NCBI GenBank assembly: GCA_944739405.2
Contig: OX123200.2
Coordinates: forward strand, 4,728,761 to 4,792,760
Origin: Euclidia mi
Lineage: Eukaryota; Arthropoda; Insecta; Lepidoptera; Erebidae
Reading direction: 5' to 3'
DNA: 64,000 nt
Every line of letters starts with the position of its first letter. Positions within the stretch are counted from its first letter, which is position 1. Both the position numbers and the translations under genes were made by a program. Below, one piece after another: positions 54,656 to 64,000 of this stretch. Under the pieces are notes generated by a model, which was given only the letters and a program-made list of their open reading frames with translations, was not told the DNA's origin and searched no databases.

Positions 54656-55057
54656 CATACATACATACAAATCGTCACGCCTTTTATCCCCGAAGGGGTA
54701 GGCAGACGTGTATTTCTACACCCACTTTTCGCCAGATATACTTTAGTCCCACGTAATAAGGGGCGAGCCTATTGCCGTGCCGGGCACATTTCCAGACTCC
54801 GTGCTGCTACTGAGAATTTCGTGACAGAAAAACCCAATAACACTGCCCGACACAGGAATCGAACCCGTGAACTCCCGATCCCACGCGCACATTTATGCCG
54901 CGAGACCAACGAGGCAGTCGTATAGGGTTTGATGTCGAGTTGTCCGTCTCCACGCAAAGATAGTATTTGCATCGTGTTATCCCTTAGTCGCCTCTTACGA
55001 CACCCACGGGAAGATGGGGGTGGTGACACTTGTATTCTATGCCGTCAACCACACGGC
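54656..55057 (-). mobile_element. Chimeric SINE (SINE A-like 5' block + tRNA-headed SINE + RTE tail)
   Basis: One unit flanked by a 9-bp TSD GCTAGCGTA (54647-54655, 55058-55066). On the minus strand it begins with GTGTCACCACCCCCATCTTC and GTGGGTGTCGTAAGAGGCGA, a block related to the start of SINE A. It then has a tRNA-like head with B box GGTTCGATTCC and ends CTGCCTACCCCTTCGGGGAT with a TGTATG tail. The single TSD shows it moved as one piece. Confidence 0.85.
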
Positions 55058-55210
55058 GCTAGCGTATCGCTTTCAAAGTAAGGCCGAAAGCTGGTAAGGC
55101 CATAACGCGACAAGCAAATCGCCCAGTTTATATAAGTGGTGCAGAGGAAAACTAAAAAAGTGGCACGTTCTCTAAACTAACACACATAAATCACTACATA
55201 GTATAAACCA

Positions 55211-55370
55211 AAGTCTGTCTTCTGTCCGTCTGTCCTATGTATGCTAAAATCTTATAAACTACGCAACGGTTTTTAATGCGGTTTTTTTAATAGATAGAAT
55301 GAGTCATGAGGAAGGTTTACGAGTATGTGTATAAATTATTGACGCGGGTGAAGCCGCTGGTGACGTCTAG
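55211..55370 (+). mobile_element. Helitron-like 3' end
   Basis: AACTACGCAACGGTTTTTAA, ATAGATAGAATGAGTCATGA, then GACGCGGGTGAAGCCGC hairpin and GTCTAG before T. A hairpin a few bases upstream of CTAG fits a Helitron terminus, and the sequence matches a repeat I know from lepidopterans. The 5' end is not defined. Confidence 0.55.
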
Positions 55371-55472
55371 TGAAGAATAAATTAATAAACTCAACTGGTA
55401 TACAGATACTATACTAATATATAAGGGTTCCGTAGTAAAGATATACACCAAACATAATCATTATCTTCACCT

Positions 55473-56089
55473 TTTTTTTTTTTTTTTTTTTTTTGGTATC
55501 GGGTTGGAAAATCCTCATGGAGTCCCTCTGCCCCGGGGGGGAAGGACGAAGGGGACTGTCGGACTCTTACTGACTAAAAAACCAACCCGTGCTCCTCATG
55601 TACCCATGTGTCGGAGGGTAGGGTTTCACCAAAGCATTCCTCGCTACCCCCCGACGGGCATTGGCCCGCCAGATGGTCAGGCGGGCCCCGAACGAAACCC
55701 CCTTGGCGGCGGATGAAGGTGTTGGGCTCCGCCGCCAAAACACCCAGCGGCCGCAGAGGATAGGGAGGACGGCAACGCAACACCGCATCTCCTCTTCCTC
55801 TGCGGCCCCACCGCGACGCGACGATGGTGCGCCCCCATTTGGTCGCGGGAGATAGGGCGCGGGGCAACGCAACACCCACACGCCTCTCCTCCCGTGACCG
55901 CACCCGGCTGCGAGGGACAGACAGAACTGTCCCCCGCACCCGCACCATGGGACGCATCCTACGCAGGCCTCTACCAAGCCCACGTGGAGGGTCCCCTCCC
56001 GGGATCCCGCTTAGCTTCACCGTGGGTGGCTTCTAACCCACGGTTACTGAGCCCCCCCACCACGACAAGGTGGAGATCCTACGGGGGGG
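55473..56089 (-). mobile_element. GC-rich retroposon, copy 2, with poly(A) and TSD
   Basis: Flanked by a perfect 16-bp TSD ATCATTATCTTCACCT (55457-55472, 56090-56105). The plus-strand T run at ~55472-55494 is its poly(A) tail, so the element reads on the minus strand and was retrotransposed. Two overlapping minus frames are open for about 140 codons but look compositional, not protein-like (low complexity RRGRGDAV). Could be a SINE or the 3' UTR of a LINE. Confidence 0.85.
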
Positions 56090-56454
56090 ATCATTATCTT
56101 CACCTAAGCATATATCACAACGACTTTTTCGCCAGCACAAAGAAGTTTATCTCAAAAACTCCTGACCACAAATGGTTCAAAATAATTATTTTTGCTGGAA
56201 TTTTTATGACGATCTACAATATATATATTTTTATTTTTTATTTGTCACAATTTAAACGTTACTGGAGTCCCCTCCTCTACTCATTTTACTAAATTGGAAA
56301 CGTCTCTTTCAAACGATTGACTTTGAAAAACAATGGTTTAGTACCCTCAAAATCATTTTTAAATATATACCTTTACCTATCTATAGACTCGCCGCACTAA
56401 TGAAAAATAAAATATTTGCATGTACTTGCTACAGGGTATAGAATACATCGAGAA

Positions 56455-56648
56455 CCCCCTTAATTTTCATTAATTTTCTGTTTGTACGAAAATCGGGAAG
56501 CGGTTCACAGAATACATCCAACAACAAATTTTCATAGGTGTAGTCCTAATAGTTTCGGAATAAAATGGCTGTGACATATGAACGGACAGACGTGGCGAAT
56601 CTATATGGGTTTAATTATTATGCCTTCTTTGGCTACAGAACCATAAAA
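56455..56648 (-). repeat. Fragment of GGTACCGTAGCC element, reverse
   Basis: Reverse complement matches 10954-11300: CTTTGGCTACAGAACC, GGCTGTGACATATGAACGG, GGTTCACAGAATACATCC. Confidence 0.6.
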
Positions 56649-56787
56649 ATCAAGCTGTATTACTATCTTAATTTTGTCCAAAATAAGAGATGCGTAACCT
56701 TTCACAGTTTCACTTGAAAAACAATCAAAATCAGTTCAATTGTTAAAATTACAAACCAACTCACTATTTATAGATATGAGTTGTGTA

Positions 56788-56975
56788 TTTTTTTTTATAT
56801 ATATTAGGCTGCAAACTAGCAGACCGATCATCGGTAAGCGATTACCGCCGCCCATGGTAACACAACATAAAGTAACAGTATGTATACATACTGTTACTTT
56901 ATGATATTCTGTGAGGAAGTAGTCCACTGTCGAGCCAGCCAATTCATGTTGAAATCAGCAAGGCTCTATCTAAAA
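56788..56975 (-). repeat. CGGCTCGAC retroposon, reverse, with internal palindrome
   Basis: Reverse relative of 25740-26022: CGCCGCCCATGG, then CTGTCGAGCCAGCCAATTC. A T-run at 56788-56796 is its A tail. The middle of the element is replaced by a perfect 38-bp palindrome at 56866-56903. Confidence 0.65.
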
Positions 56976-58890
56976 TTACAGACTTCAGGCACTTAGGTTG
57001 TATTCTATACCCTGTAGCTTTACAGAGTTTAGTCAGGCGCAAAAAAAATATGAACCCCAAAGCGTTTACAAGTGGTTGTACTCAATAGTACCTACAGGTA
57101 TATGTAATTATAGACCTGAAGTCCTGAGGCACTGACGTCACCCGAAAGCAAATTGCAAATAACATTCAAAGTAGTAGGTACTCTGAAGAGGGATTCGTAT
57201 TTTTACTAAAATCTTTCAAAACACAGCATGTGCTATGGATTGGATTTTATTCTGAGCAATTTAAATACAATACCGCATTAACGCGTTACACTGTATTTTC
57301 TACATAGACGATAAGTTCTACCCACAATTTTTACCAGACATGACTTAGCCCTACAGCCTCGGTATAAAAGTTTTCAGGAGCACAATGAAGCTGTGCCAAA
57401 GAACACAACAGTAACGCACAATTATTAACAGCTCTCCTTAAGAGCATCTTTGTAATTCCTATCTTCTATTTGTACTTCACTTTGCAGTCGCTTCCAAATC
57501 GTCAACACAAAGGAATGTACAGTAAATCGTTTCAAGCGCTTTATTTAGCACTCAGCGATGTGGAGGTGATTGAATAAAAAGCTTCGTTAGCGCTGCGTAG
57601 TCAGTAATCACAGGCGTTTACCCGTTCTGCCCGGCTTTACCTCATTTAACCGAGGTCCTGCTTGTTCGCATTTATCCTCATAATGAGAGAAAATCACCCT
57701 AGCTGTATTGTTGATGTTGATGCCTATAAATGGGAATTATTGAGTACGGAAATTGTGACAACGTGGCAAAGGGTGGCATGAGAGGCTAATAGGATTCCGT
57801 TCGGTGTGTCGCCCTCCTAAAATACTCTTAGGTGATGTATCAGACACTCGCATCTATGTGATTAATTGTCATTGTGCTGCGATTGTATGAGAGAATGAGA
57901 TGTCGATGTCGATGTGTCAAAAGTCGTTTAACAATGTAGATAAGGTTTGAATTTATTGAAATGTTATTTACGATTCTGCATATTCATATTACATTACCTA
58001 CGTACTTTAAGTTATTTATGTCGTGCTGTCGGCTTTCATTTTGATTCATATCATTAGCGGTTATGCACACATATCTTGAAAGGTTGCTAGGTATTTGAAA
58101 TAAAAATGTTATCATAATCTTGACCTATAATCATGTTCCTAGCGTAGAGGTTTATACTACCTTTGAACAGTCACTCAAAGGCAATAAGGACATCTTATTG
58201 AGTTTAGGTACCTGTTTAGCTGTAGTATAAACGGCTCTGGCGATCATCGGTCTCGGTTTTGTTTCTCGAGTTGAGCAAAAAGTGATAATATAGGCCTCGG
58301 ATCAACCACACAAACAGCGGTGCGGTTCGTGTTGAGCTGCTAATCCGCTTTGATTACGTGCTAACATATGCGTCGCATGTTTGAGGACGAGGCGAGAGGC
58401 GATACGGTGACGATCCTGTGTGGTCTTTGGTTCTGTATACGAAATTCTCTTTCCAATTGTATAGGAAATGCTTAGCAATACTGAGAGAGAATGAATATAG
58501 TCTAGTGTTTACGCACATACGCGTAGATGGCTAGTTCTCGTTGCGACTGGCCGCCGTGGCCAAAGAAGTATTTAATACATAAGGAGTTCTTCAATTTTGA
58601 TTTCAGAGCTTCTTTTGTAAAAAAAATGTTAAAGTTTTAAAAAGTACCTTTATATCTATTTATTTATGTTACATAAACAATTTTGATTGCATAGCGTTAC
58701 TAAAATTTACAGCTGTACGTATCATAAATCCATGAGATATGGGGAGGACAAACAATAAATTCTAAACGCACGCTGAGTTAACAGAGCAGTTAGGAACATT
58801 TGTCAGATCGAGCTTTGGCGGTGCGAAGTGTGAATATCTAAACGAAAGCATGGGTATTGTTCGAATAATAGTTCTTGTATTATTAACGAA
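56976..58890. other. No recognisable feature
   Basis: AT-rich with some GC-balanced parts near 57600 and 58250-58430. No repeat or coding feature recognised. Confidence 0.4.
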
Positions 58891-59082
58891 CTAGAGGACG
58901 CCAGCAGCTACGCCTGCATTTTTTTTAATTTACCCGTTTTTTCCAATCCCGTGAGAATTTCGGGAAATCCCTTCTTAGTGCACCCCTACGGTCCCCAAGG
59001 AACATACATGCCAAATTTCAGCTTCCTGCGCCCAATAGTTTTGGCTGTAGCGTGTCTGTCAGTCAGTGAGTAACGCAAGGAT
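58891..59082 (-). mobile_element. Helitron-like fragment, reverse
   Basis: Starts CTAGAGGACGCCAGCAGC, the reverse complement of the end of 20975-21172, and continues through AGTGCACCCCTACGGTCCCC to GGCTGTAGCGTGTCTGTCAG. Similarity is high, so these two are the youngest pair of this family in the window. Confidence 0.65.
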
Positions 59083-59329
59083 TTAATATATTAAGAAGAT
59101 AAGCTGGCAAAGTCAACTTCATGATGCAGAATTTGATCCTGCGATCTGAACGAATCGAAAAGTCGTTCCGCCAACTAACCTGTTCACTATCGTTTTCATT
59201 TTTTTGCCAACTATAGACCGACTAGTCCGGGCCCACTTGATGGTATATGTAAACCGGCATATCACATGGCTGCGTGCGAAAACACAACCAAGCTACTGCC
59301 TATGGCTAGGGTGAGAAGATTAAGAGAGT

Positions 59330-59530
59330 TCAAAAAGGACGATGGATAAGGAAAACAGGATGGGGCCTTCAACACTCTCACGCACCAAATGTGATGCAGC
59401 AATATACGCAGCGATATTCTGTGCGGCAGTAGTACTTACTTCCCCGGTCGAGTCGGCCAATTCATGTGGTGTTATTGGCAAGTCGCTACTACTTACAAGC
59501 TCCGGTTCTGTTTCTGATTCAAGTTCCACT
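59330..59530 (-). repeat. CGGCTCGAC retroposon, reverse
   Basis: On the minus strand GAATTGGCCGACTCGACCGG and GGAAGTAAGTACTACTGCCG match the 5' half of 25740-26022. An open frame of 69 codons here is incidental. Confidence 0.6.
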
Positions 59531-60714
59531 TAAAATCAGTTTATTTTCTTCAGAATTACTTTATTTTGGGAACTGTTAAAATATTAATATTACGTGTACA
59601 TGTAGCGGGATTTGTCAATTGAATCGAATTGAATTGAATTGTGCCCATTTCAAACAGTTTCAGAGCCGATTTTATGTGTCTAATCACGACGAACAATTTC
59701 AGCCGTGTTCATTTTGGAGCCTACATTTCTGCTGATATTAGTATTGAGAAACAAACAAAGAAACAGTTAAGGTTGTACTATTAGTACAATTGATCAGATC
59801 GCTACACCCTGGGACTTCAAAGATAGTGACGTATCCAACTTATTGTAAGTATAATCGCTTGTTGTCTCTTGGGCTCAACAGGGAAGGATGAAACAACGGT
59901 CCAACTAGTTTAAACTGGGATTGCAGTGCCGCTACAATCGACGGTAACTTAGTTGTAATGCTCTTGTGCTAAACGTTTGTTGGTTTCATGCTTAAACTTG
60001 TAGATGCCTAATAGCTACGTATGTATGCAGTGCTTATAGGGCTAAAGTAGAATGTTAGTTATAAAAAATCATTTAGAGATTTCAATCGGCATACATGACA
60101 CACATGTGAGCCTTTTCTGATTTACAATATGATATTATATTTTACACTTTATCGAGAGCAATTTTTTTATAATTTATAATGAGCAGATTTATGAAATTCC
60201 AAGGGACGGGCCTTTGCCTAGAGGTGGGACACTATTGGCCAACAAAAATAATGTGCGTTTTATAAAAATAACAGCCAATGTGAAAAACCACGGGACTTAG
60301 ATATAAAACGGAGCAAATAAATTCGCCGTCCATAGTATCTATAATCTCACAAAAGTACGCACTGGCAACACTAGATCACATATTCTAAAATTATTCACAA
60401 AGACAAACAGCTCCACATTTAATTAAACATACTATAAGCCATTGTTATATCCTCTAAATCTAGCTCATCAAGATAAACCTATGTAGATCTAGATCGATTT
60501 GCTTCTCATAATAGCACCCGTATTAAATTACAAGCGCTCCATCTAATGTATACTATATATTGTATATTACAAGTAGGTATATAAAAAATTAAGCATACAC
60601 GCCAAGCCAGACACGAGACAAATTTAATTGATACACTGTACAGAAGGGAATGAACAAGGGTATTGGAAAAATTGCCGCCCGCTCTGACTTTAGGCTAGAC
60701 GAAGAGCGACGAGA
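59531..60714. other. Mostly featureless stretch
   Basis: No gene recognised. A CTTTGCCTAGAGGTGGGACA fragment at 60200-60250 resembles the repeat at 11945-12010. Confidence 0.4.
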
Positions 60715-61160
60715 CATAAGGCTGGTGATGTGGCACGCGACTGGCGAAGTAACATGCGATTGGCGACATGTTTCAGTCGTGACGCTAATAGGGATGTGAT
60801 ATGCAACTCATGACACGCGACCGTTATAACCACTTATGACTAGCGACCCGACACCTGATTGGTGATGTGACATGGGTCTTGCGAGGTGACATGCTACTGG
60901 TGGGTGATAAGATACGCTACTTGTCACACAACCAGCGACTGCGGTTGTCATATGTGAATGGTGATGCAGATTAGTGATGAATGTAGCGTTTGACGATGTG
61001 ACGTGCCACGGGCGTTGTGACATTCATAATTTGACTGACGCAGCGACACGCGACTGGTAACAAAAATCGAAATGATACTCATCAAGCACTTGTCAACGCG
61101 ACTAACGACTGACTCGCGACTGGTAATGTGAAATATGTCTGACGACGCAACACGCGGCAA
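60715..61160 (+). repeat. Degenerate minisatellite (GCGACTGGTGATGTGACATG-like)
   Basis: Words such as GCGACTGG, GTGATGTGACATG, CACGCGACTGG and TGACG recur every ~15-30 bases across 450 bases in a phase-shifting manner. It contains no long frame or known family, and reads as an old, mutated short-period tandem array. Confidence 0.6.
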
Positions 61161-62347
61161 CGAGACGTTTAACCCTTGAAAACTCAACACAAAAGAAATA
61201 TAAATTACATACGACACGCAACTAGTGATATGGCAATCGAGTAATAAGAATGAAGCATGCATATTGCATCGCCCCCGCGAATTATGTCGCCAAAGTCGTG
61301 GCCGATCCGTTAGGGGATGAATGTCAACCGGGCGGCCCCACGAGACAAACCATGTACCTACATTTGTTTTATTTTACCCTTGGACCGTATTTTGTGAAGT
61401 TTGGAAATTATCGTCTTTTCATGGGTAAAATCATTTTATAGTGTATACGTATCGTTAGGCTTATAGCGGTACTATTTATGACACCTCGTGAGAATTTGCC
61501 GGTGATAAAGTTTTGAATATTATCTGTCTGTCTATTTTGGTAAGCTCCAGATATGAAAGGGTTGACAGGAAAAGGGGATTTAAAGCCTTAGCTATTTGTT
61601 TGCAATAGTGAAAATATTCTTTTAGATGTTTATCTAAAGAATATTTTATTACTGAAAATATCGAAAGGTAGACATAACCTGCCATTATAACGACTGAAGC
61701 CGCAAAAGAAGACCTCAAGCTAAAGACGGCTTTGCGTTTTATTCTGACGCTGTGACATACTATTTAGAGGCCTTATTTAAATGACAAGTTTATCGTGGGG
61801 TTCGGCGGCTGTTGCGTGGGCTGCAGAATGTGCCATCGCCTTAAGACAAATATCTTATTGTGTTAAACCATCTATATACAACCATCCCTTCAGTTTGTAT
61901 AAGAGTAAAAAAGATACAGTTACTTCTGCGATTTTGATGAAAGAATATTATAGCGAATTTCAGCATGTATAATTTATTTTTATGAAAATTGCTTCATGTC
62001 TTTCAAATTTAAAATAAATCGTTTAATAAATGAAAGAGTTTTCTTGTCCGAATATTTAAAGAAGAGTTTTCGTTGCTCTGTGTTTTCATCCAGTTAAGTG
62101 AATAAGATCATGTTTTGGAAGAAGTCTTGGAAATAATGATTAATATATGAAGTTCAGCATCATAAATTTATTTTCAGGAAGTGCTTTTTTATAAAACTGT
62201 AACGAAACAATGGGTTTTCATAATATATAAAAATTATGAAAGGTTGGGTGTATTAATATAATTTTAACAACTTTTATCAGACAATCTATTGGTCTAAAGG
62301 GTTGGTAAATATGCCGGAAAATCGGAGTTCGTGGTATCAAATTCGCT
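61161..62347. other. No recognisable feature
   Basis: AT-rich, no features recognised. Confidence 0.4.
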
Positions 62348-62355
62348 TAGGACAA

Positions 62356-62880
62356 TTTTTTTTTTTTTTCTCTTTATTAACGAGCTGTGTCATATTTGAC
62401 AACGTCGCTCAATAACATGCTTACATATATATAAGTACCAATACATATCATATCACTTATGAATAGCAACAATGACACTATAAAGCTATGTAATTATATA
62501 TAATATATATGTCGGCTCTGACCGACAGCACGGCAGCCCCGACCAGCAAATATTACATATTATGTAATACCTACTAATCGAGACCACCACGCCACACCAC
62601 CAATCAGAGCCGACATATACTTTTAGACTATTTTATACCTAAAATAAACAACTTATATAGTAATCGGGCCCTACTAGATGTTGGCTGGGCTAAGATCTCA
62701 TTACATACGCCAACATTCGTCATGTTAAAGTTCAGAGCAGCTCTGAAGGCCCCGTTGCGCACACACTCCACGAGGAGATGATAAGTGTCTTCTACTACTT
62801 TGCAGTCTGGGCAAAGGGCATCCTCAACCTTTCGCATCAAAAAGGCGAATCTCCTGCATGGAGTGTGTCCGGAACGGAGC
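62356..62880 (-). pseudogene. 5'-truncated LINE: ORF2 C-terminus and 3' UTR
   Basis: Flanked by TAGGACAA (62348-62355, 62881-62888) and with a T14 run (poly(A) on the minus strand) at its left end. The peptide LRSGHTPCRRFAFLMRKVED, then CPDCKVVEDTYHLLVEC, is the Cys/His knuckle found at the C-terminus of R1/jockey-type ORF2 proteins, ending LFILGIK. Open over the ~80 codons kept. The 3' UTR has a 16-bp inverted repeat (62506-62521, 62604-62619). Confidence 0.85.
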
Positions 62881-62888
62881 TAGGACAA

Positions 62889-63955
62889 ATCTTTGTGAGA
62901 AAAACAGGGTATTTTTCGGGTATTTTTAGTTTATTTTTAGGGTAATCGTCTACTAAAAATACATATTTAAGTAAACATGCTTATCAGTTAACTGATTGCC
63001 AGAGGAAAGTACAGATCACCTATATGGTCTATGTAGGCAAGTCTCTTTCGCATGAAATCTTTATCCCCAACCTTCTGCACATTACCGTGAAGAACATCGC
63101 AACAAGCACTGCTATTACCAATAAACTAATAAAGAATAAATACCCTTCACCTCCTCGGGGTCACATCGGTCATAAGTATAGACGCCTATCGCACATTATA
63201 CGCATTATTTACGACCAACACTGGATTACTATACAAATGTGGGTTGTTTGTTTTTAAAATATTTGTGTTACTCCTTTGGTATATTAGGTGGGACACTTTA
63301 TTTGTGTAGGTAGGGAATAGCTATATTTTATGGTAAAAATATGTTTTTTAACGGTACAAGCCCAGAGGTGTCTCTTGTACAAAATAAAGAGGTAAGAACA
63401 ATCATATGTTACACACACATTTATTTGCTATTCCATCGTTGAGTATTGTAGCTATTTACATTTACGTTGAAATTATACCCCTAAAAATGTACCAACAAAT
63501 AAGAGGAAATCACAGCATTTCCCATTAACATTTTGTTAAAACGCAACTGCAAATGTAACCAAAAAAGTCTTACTACGCATTTGACAGCTCGAAATAAAAA
63601 AATATAAAGTAGGTAATACATTTCCACCTCATCACAGAGATAAAGATTATGGGATTAATCATTTTAAATCGAGAGAGAGAGACAGAGATAGAAAGCTAGA
63701 GGGAGATATAAAGTAGGGCACAGAGGTCACAGTTCCTACAACTTCCAAGGCCCAAGCTAAAAGTTTCTCAAAATATGATCACAACGTTTTTAGATATATC
63801 TCTCACATACTTAGTTAATAAGTTTTGTTTTTAACTTTTGTTTTGAGAATGTTTGTTATGTATTTGGATAATAATTTGTTTTTTTTTCACAGCTTGAGTC
63901 ATATTAGCGCTGTAAATATTATATTATTTGTATGTGGGAAGTATTGAGAATTCAA
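62889..63955. other. No recognisable feature
   Basis: AT-rich. A (GA)n-rich stretch at 63670-63700. No gene recognised. Confidence 0.4.
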
Positions 63956-64000
63956 ATATACATACATACATACATACATAGACTCACGCCTGTTTCCCGG
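63956..64000 (-). mobile_element. RTE LINE or SINE C 3' end, cut by window edge
   Basis: (CATA)n then GACTCACGCCTGTTTCCCGG is the reverse of the tail shared by RTE copies (32222, 50000) and SINE C copies. The next bases, outside the window, would decide which. Confidence 0.8.

Noticed and set aside
58250..58440. Possible inverted-repeat element around AACCACACA ... TGTGTGGT
   Set aside because: Only about 8 bases match, no TSD, no second copy.
1..64000. Bacterial-type operons, CRISPR arrays, phage
   Set aside because: No Shine-Dalgarno-led long frames, no regularly spaced identical repeats with unique spacers. All multi-copy sequence fits eukaryotic transposons.

Overview
This window looks like nuclear DNA from a moth or butterfly (Lepidoptera). 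It is AT-rich, has no bacterial gene organisation, and is packed with repeats I recognise as typical of lepidopteran genomes: SINEs whose 3' ends read ...CCAGCAGTGG...GCTGATGATGATG, tRNA-headed SINEs ending ...CTCTGCCTACCCCTTCGGGG..., the ACCGGTCAAGTGCGAGTCGG/GTACGGAACCCT element, RTE and jockey/CR1-group LINEs, a mariner, Helitron-like ends in CTAG, and a solo LTR. The family assignments rest on remembered knowledge of such repeats; the repeat copies, target-site duplications (TSDs) and open frames are read directly from the sequence. I found no host gene I can name. The window is most likely intergenic or intronic.

Layout. 0-4 kb: a 2.6-kb non-autonomous element whose interior is a ~315-bp tandem array, with three SINEs nested in it. 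4-7.2 kb: three copies of a small MITE and an inverted duplication in which one arm lacks the MITE. 8.4-9.9 kb: a 48-bp in-frame tandem duplication and a decayed YqaJ-type (lambda-exonuclease-like) nuclease gene. 11.5-14.4 kb: SINEs and the C-terminal endonuclease domain of a decayed non-LTR element. 14.4-20.3 kb: an apparently complete two-ORF LINE that landed inside a SINE. 20.5-25.7 kb: a near-identical duplication, palindromes, SINEs and Helitron-like pieces. 25.7-28.3 kb: a retroposon split by a 1.3-kb mariner with one frameshift, then a solo LTR. 28.5-28.8 kb: an unidentified coding-like frame. 30-40.7 kb: SINEs, an RTE tail and two decayed LINEs on the minus strand. 41.7-42.2 kb: a local tandem repeat. 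46.4-46.9 kb: a CpG-rich island without genes. 47.5-56.1 kb: a dense LINE/SINE cluster. 56-64 kb: sparser, with retroposon copies, a degenerate minisatellite and a 5'-truncated LINE.

How the parts interact. The intact LINE at 14.4-20.3 kb is the only element here that could encode its own mobility. Its ORF1 ends on a canonical -1 slippery heptamer (T TTA AAT) that would join it in frame to ORF2, and the endonuclease catalytic Asn lies upstream of the first ORF2 ATG. The RTE copies share their 3' tail with the tRNA-derived SINEs, as expected if RTE enzymes mobilise them. The mariner is one base from an open transposase. Most other pieces are dead copies whose nesting and TSDs allow relative dating.
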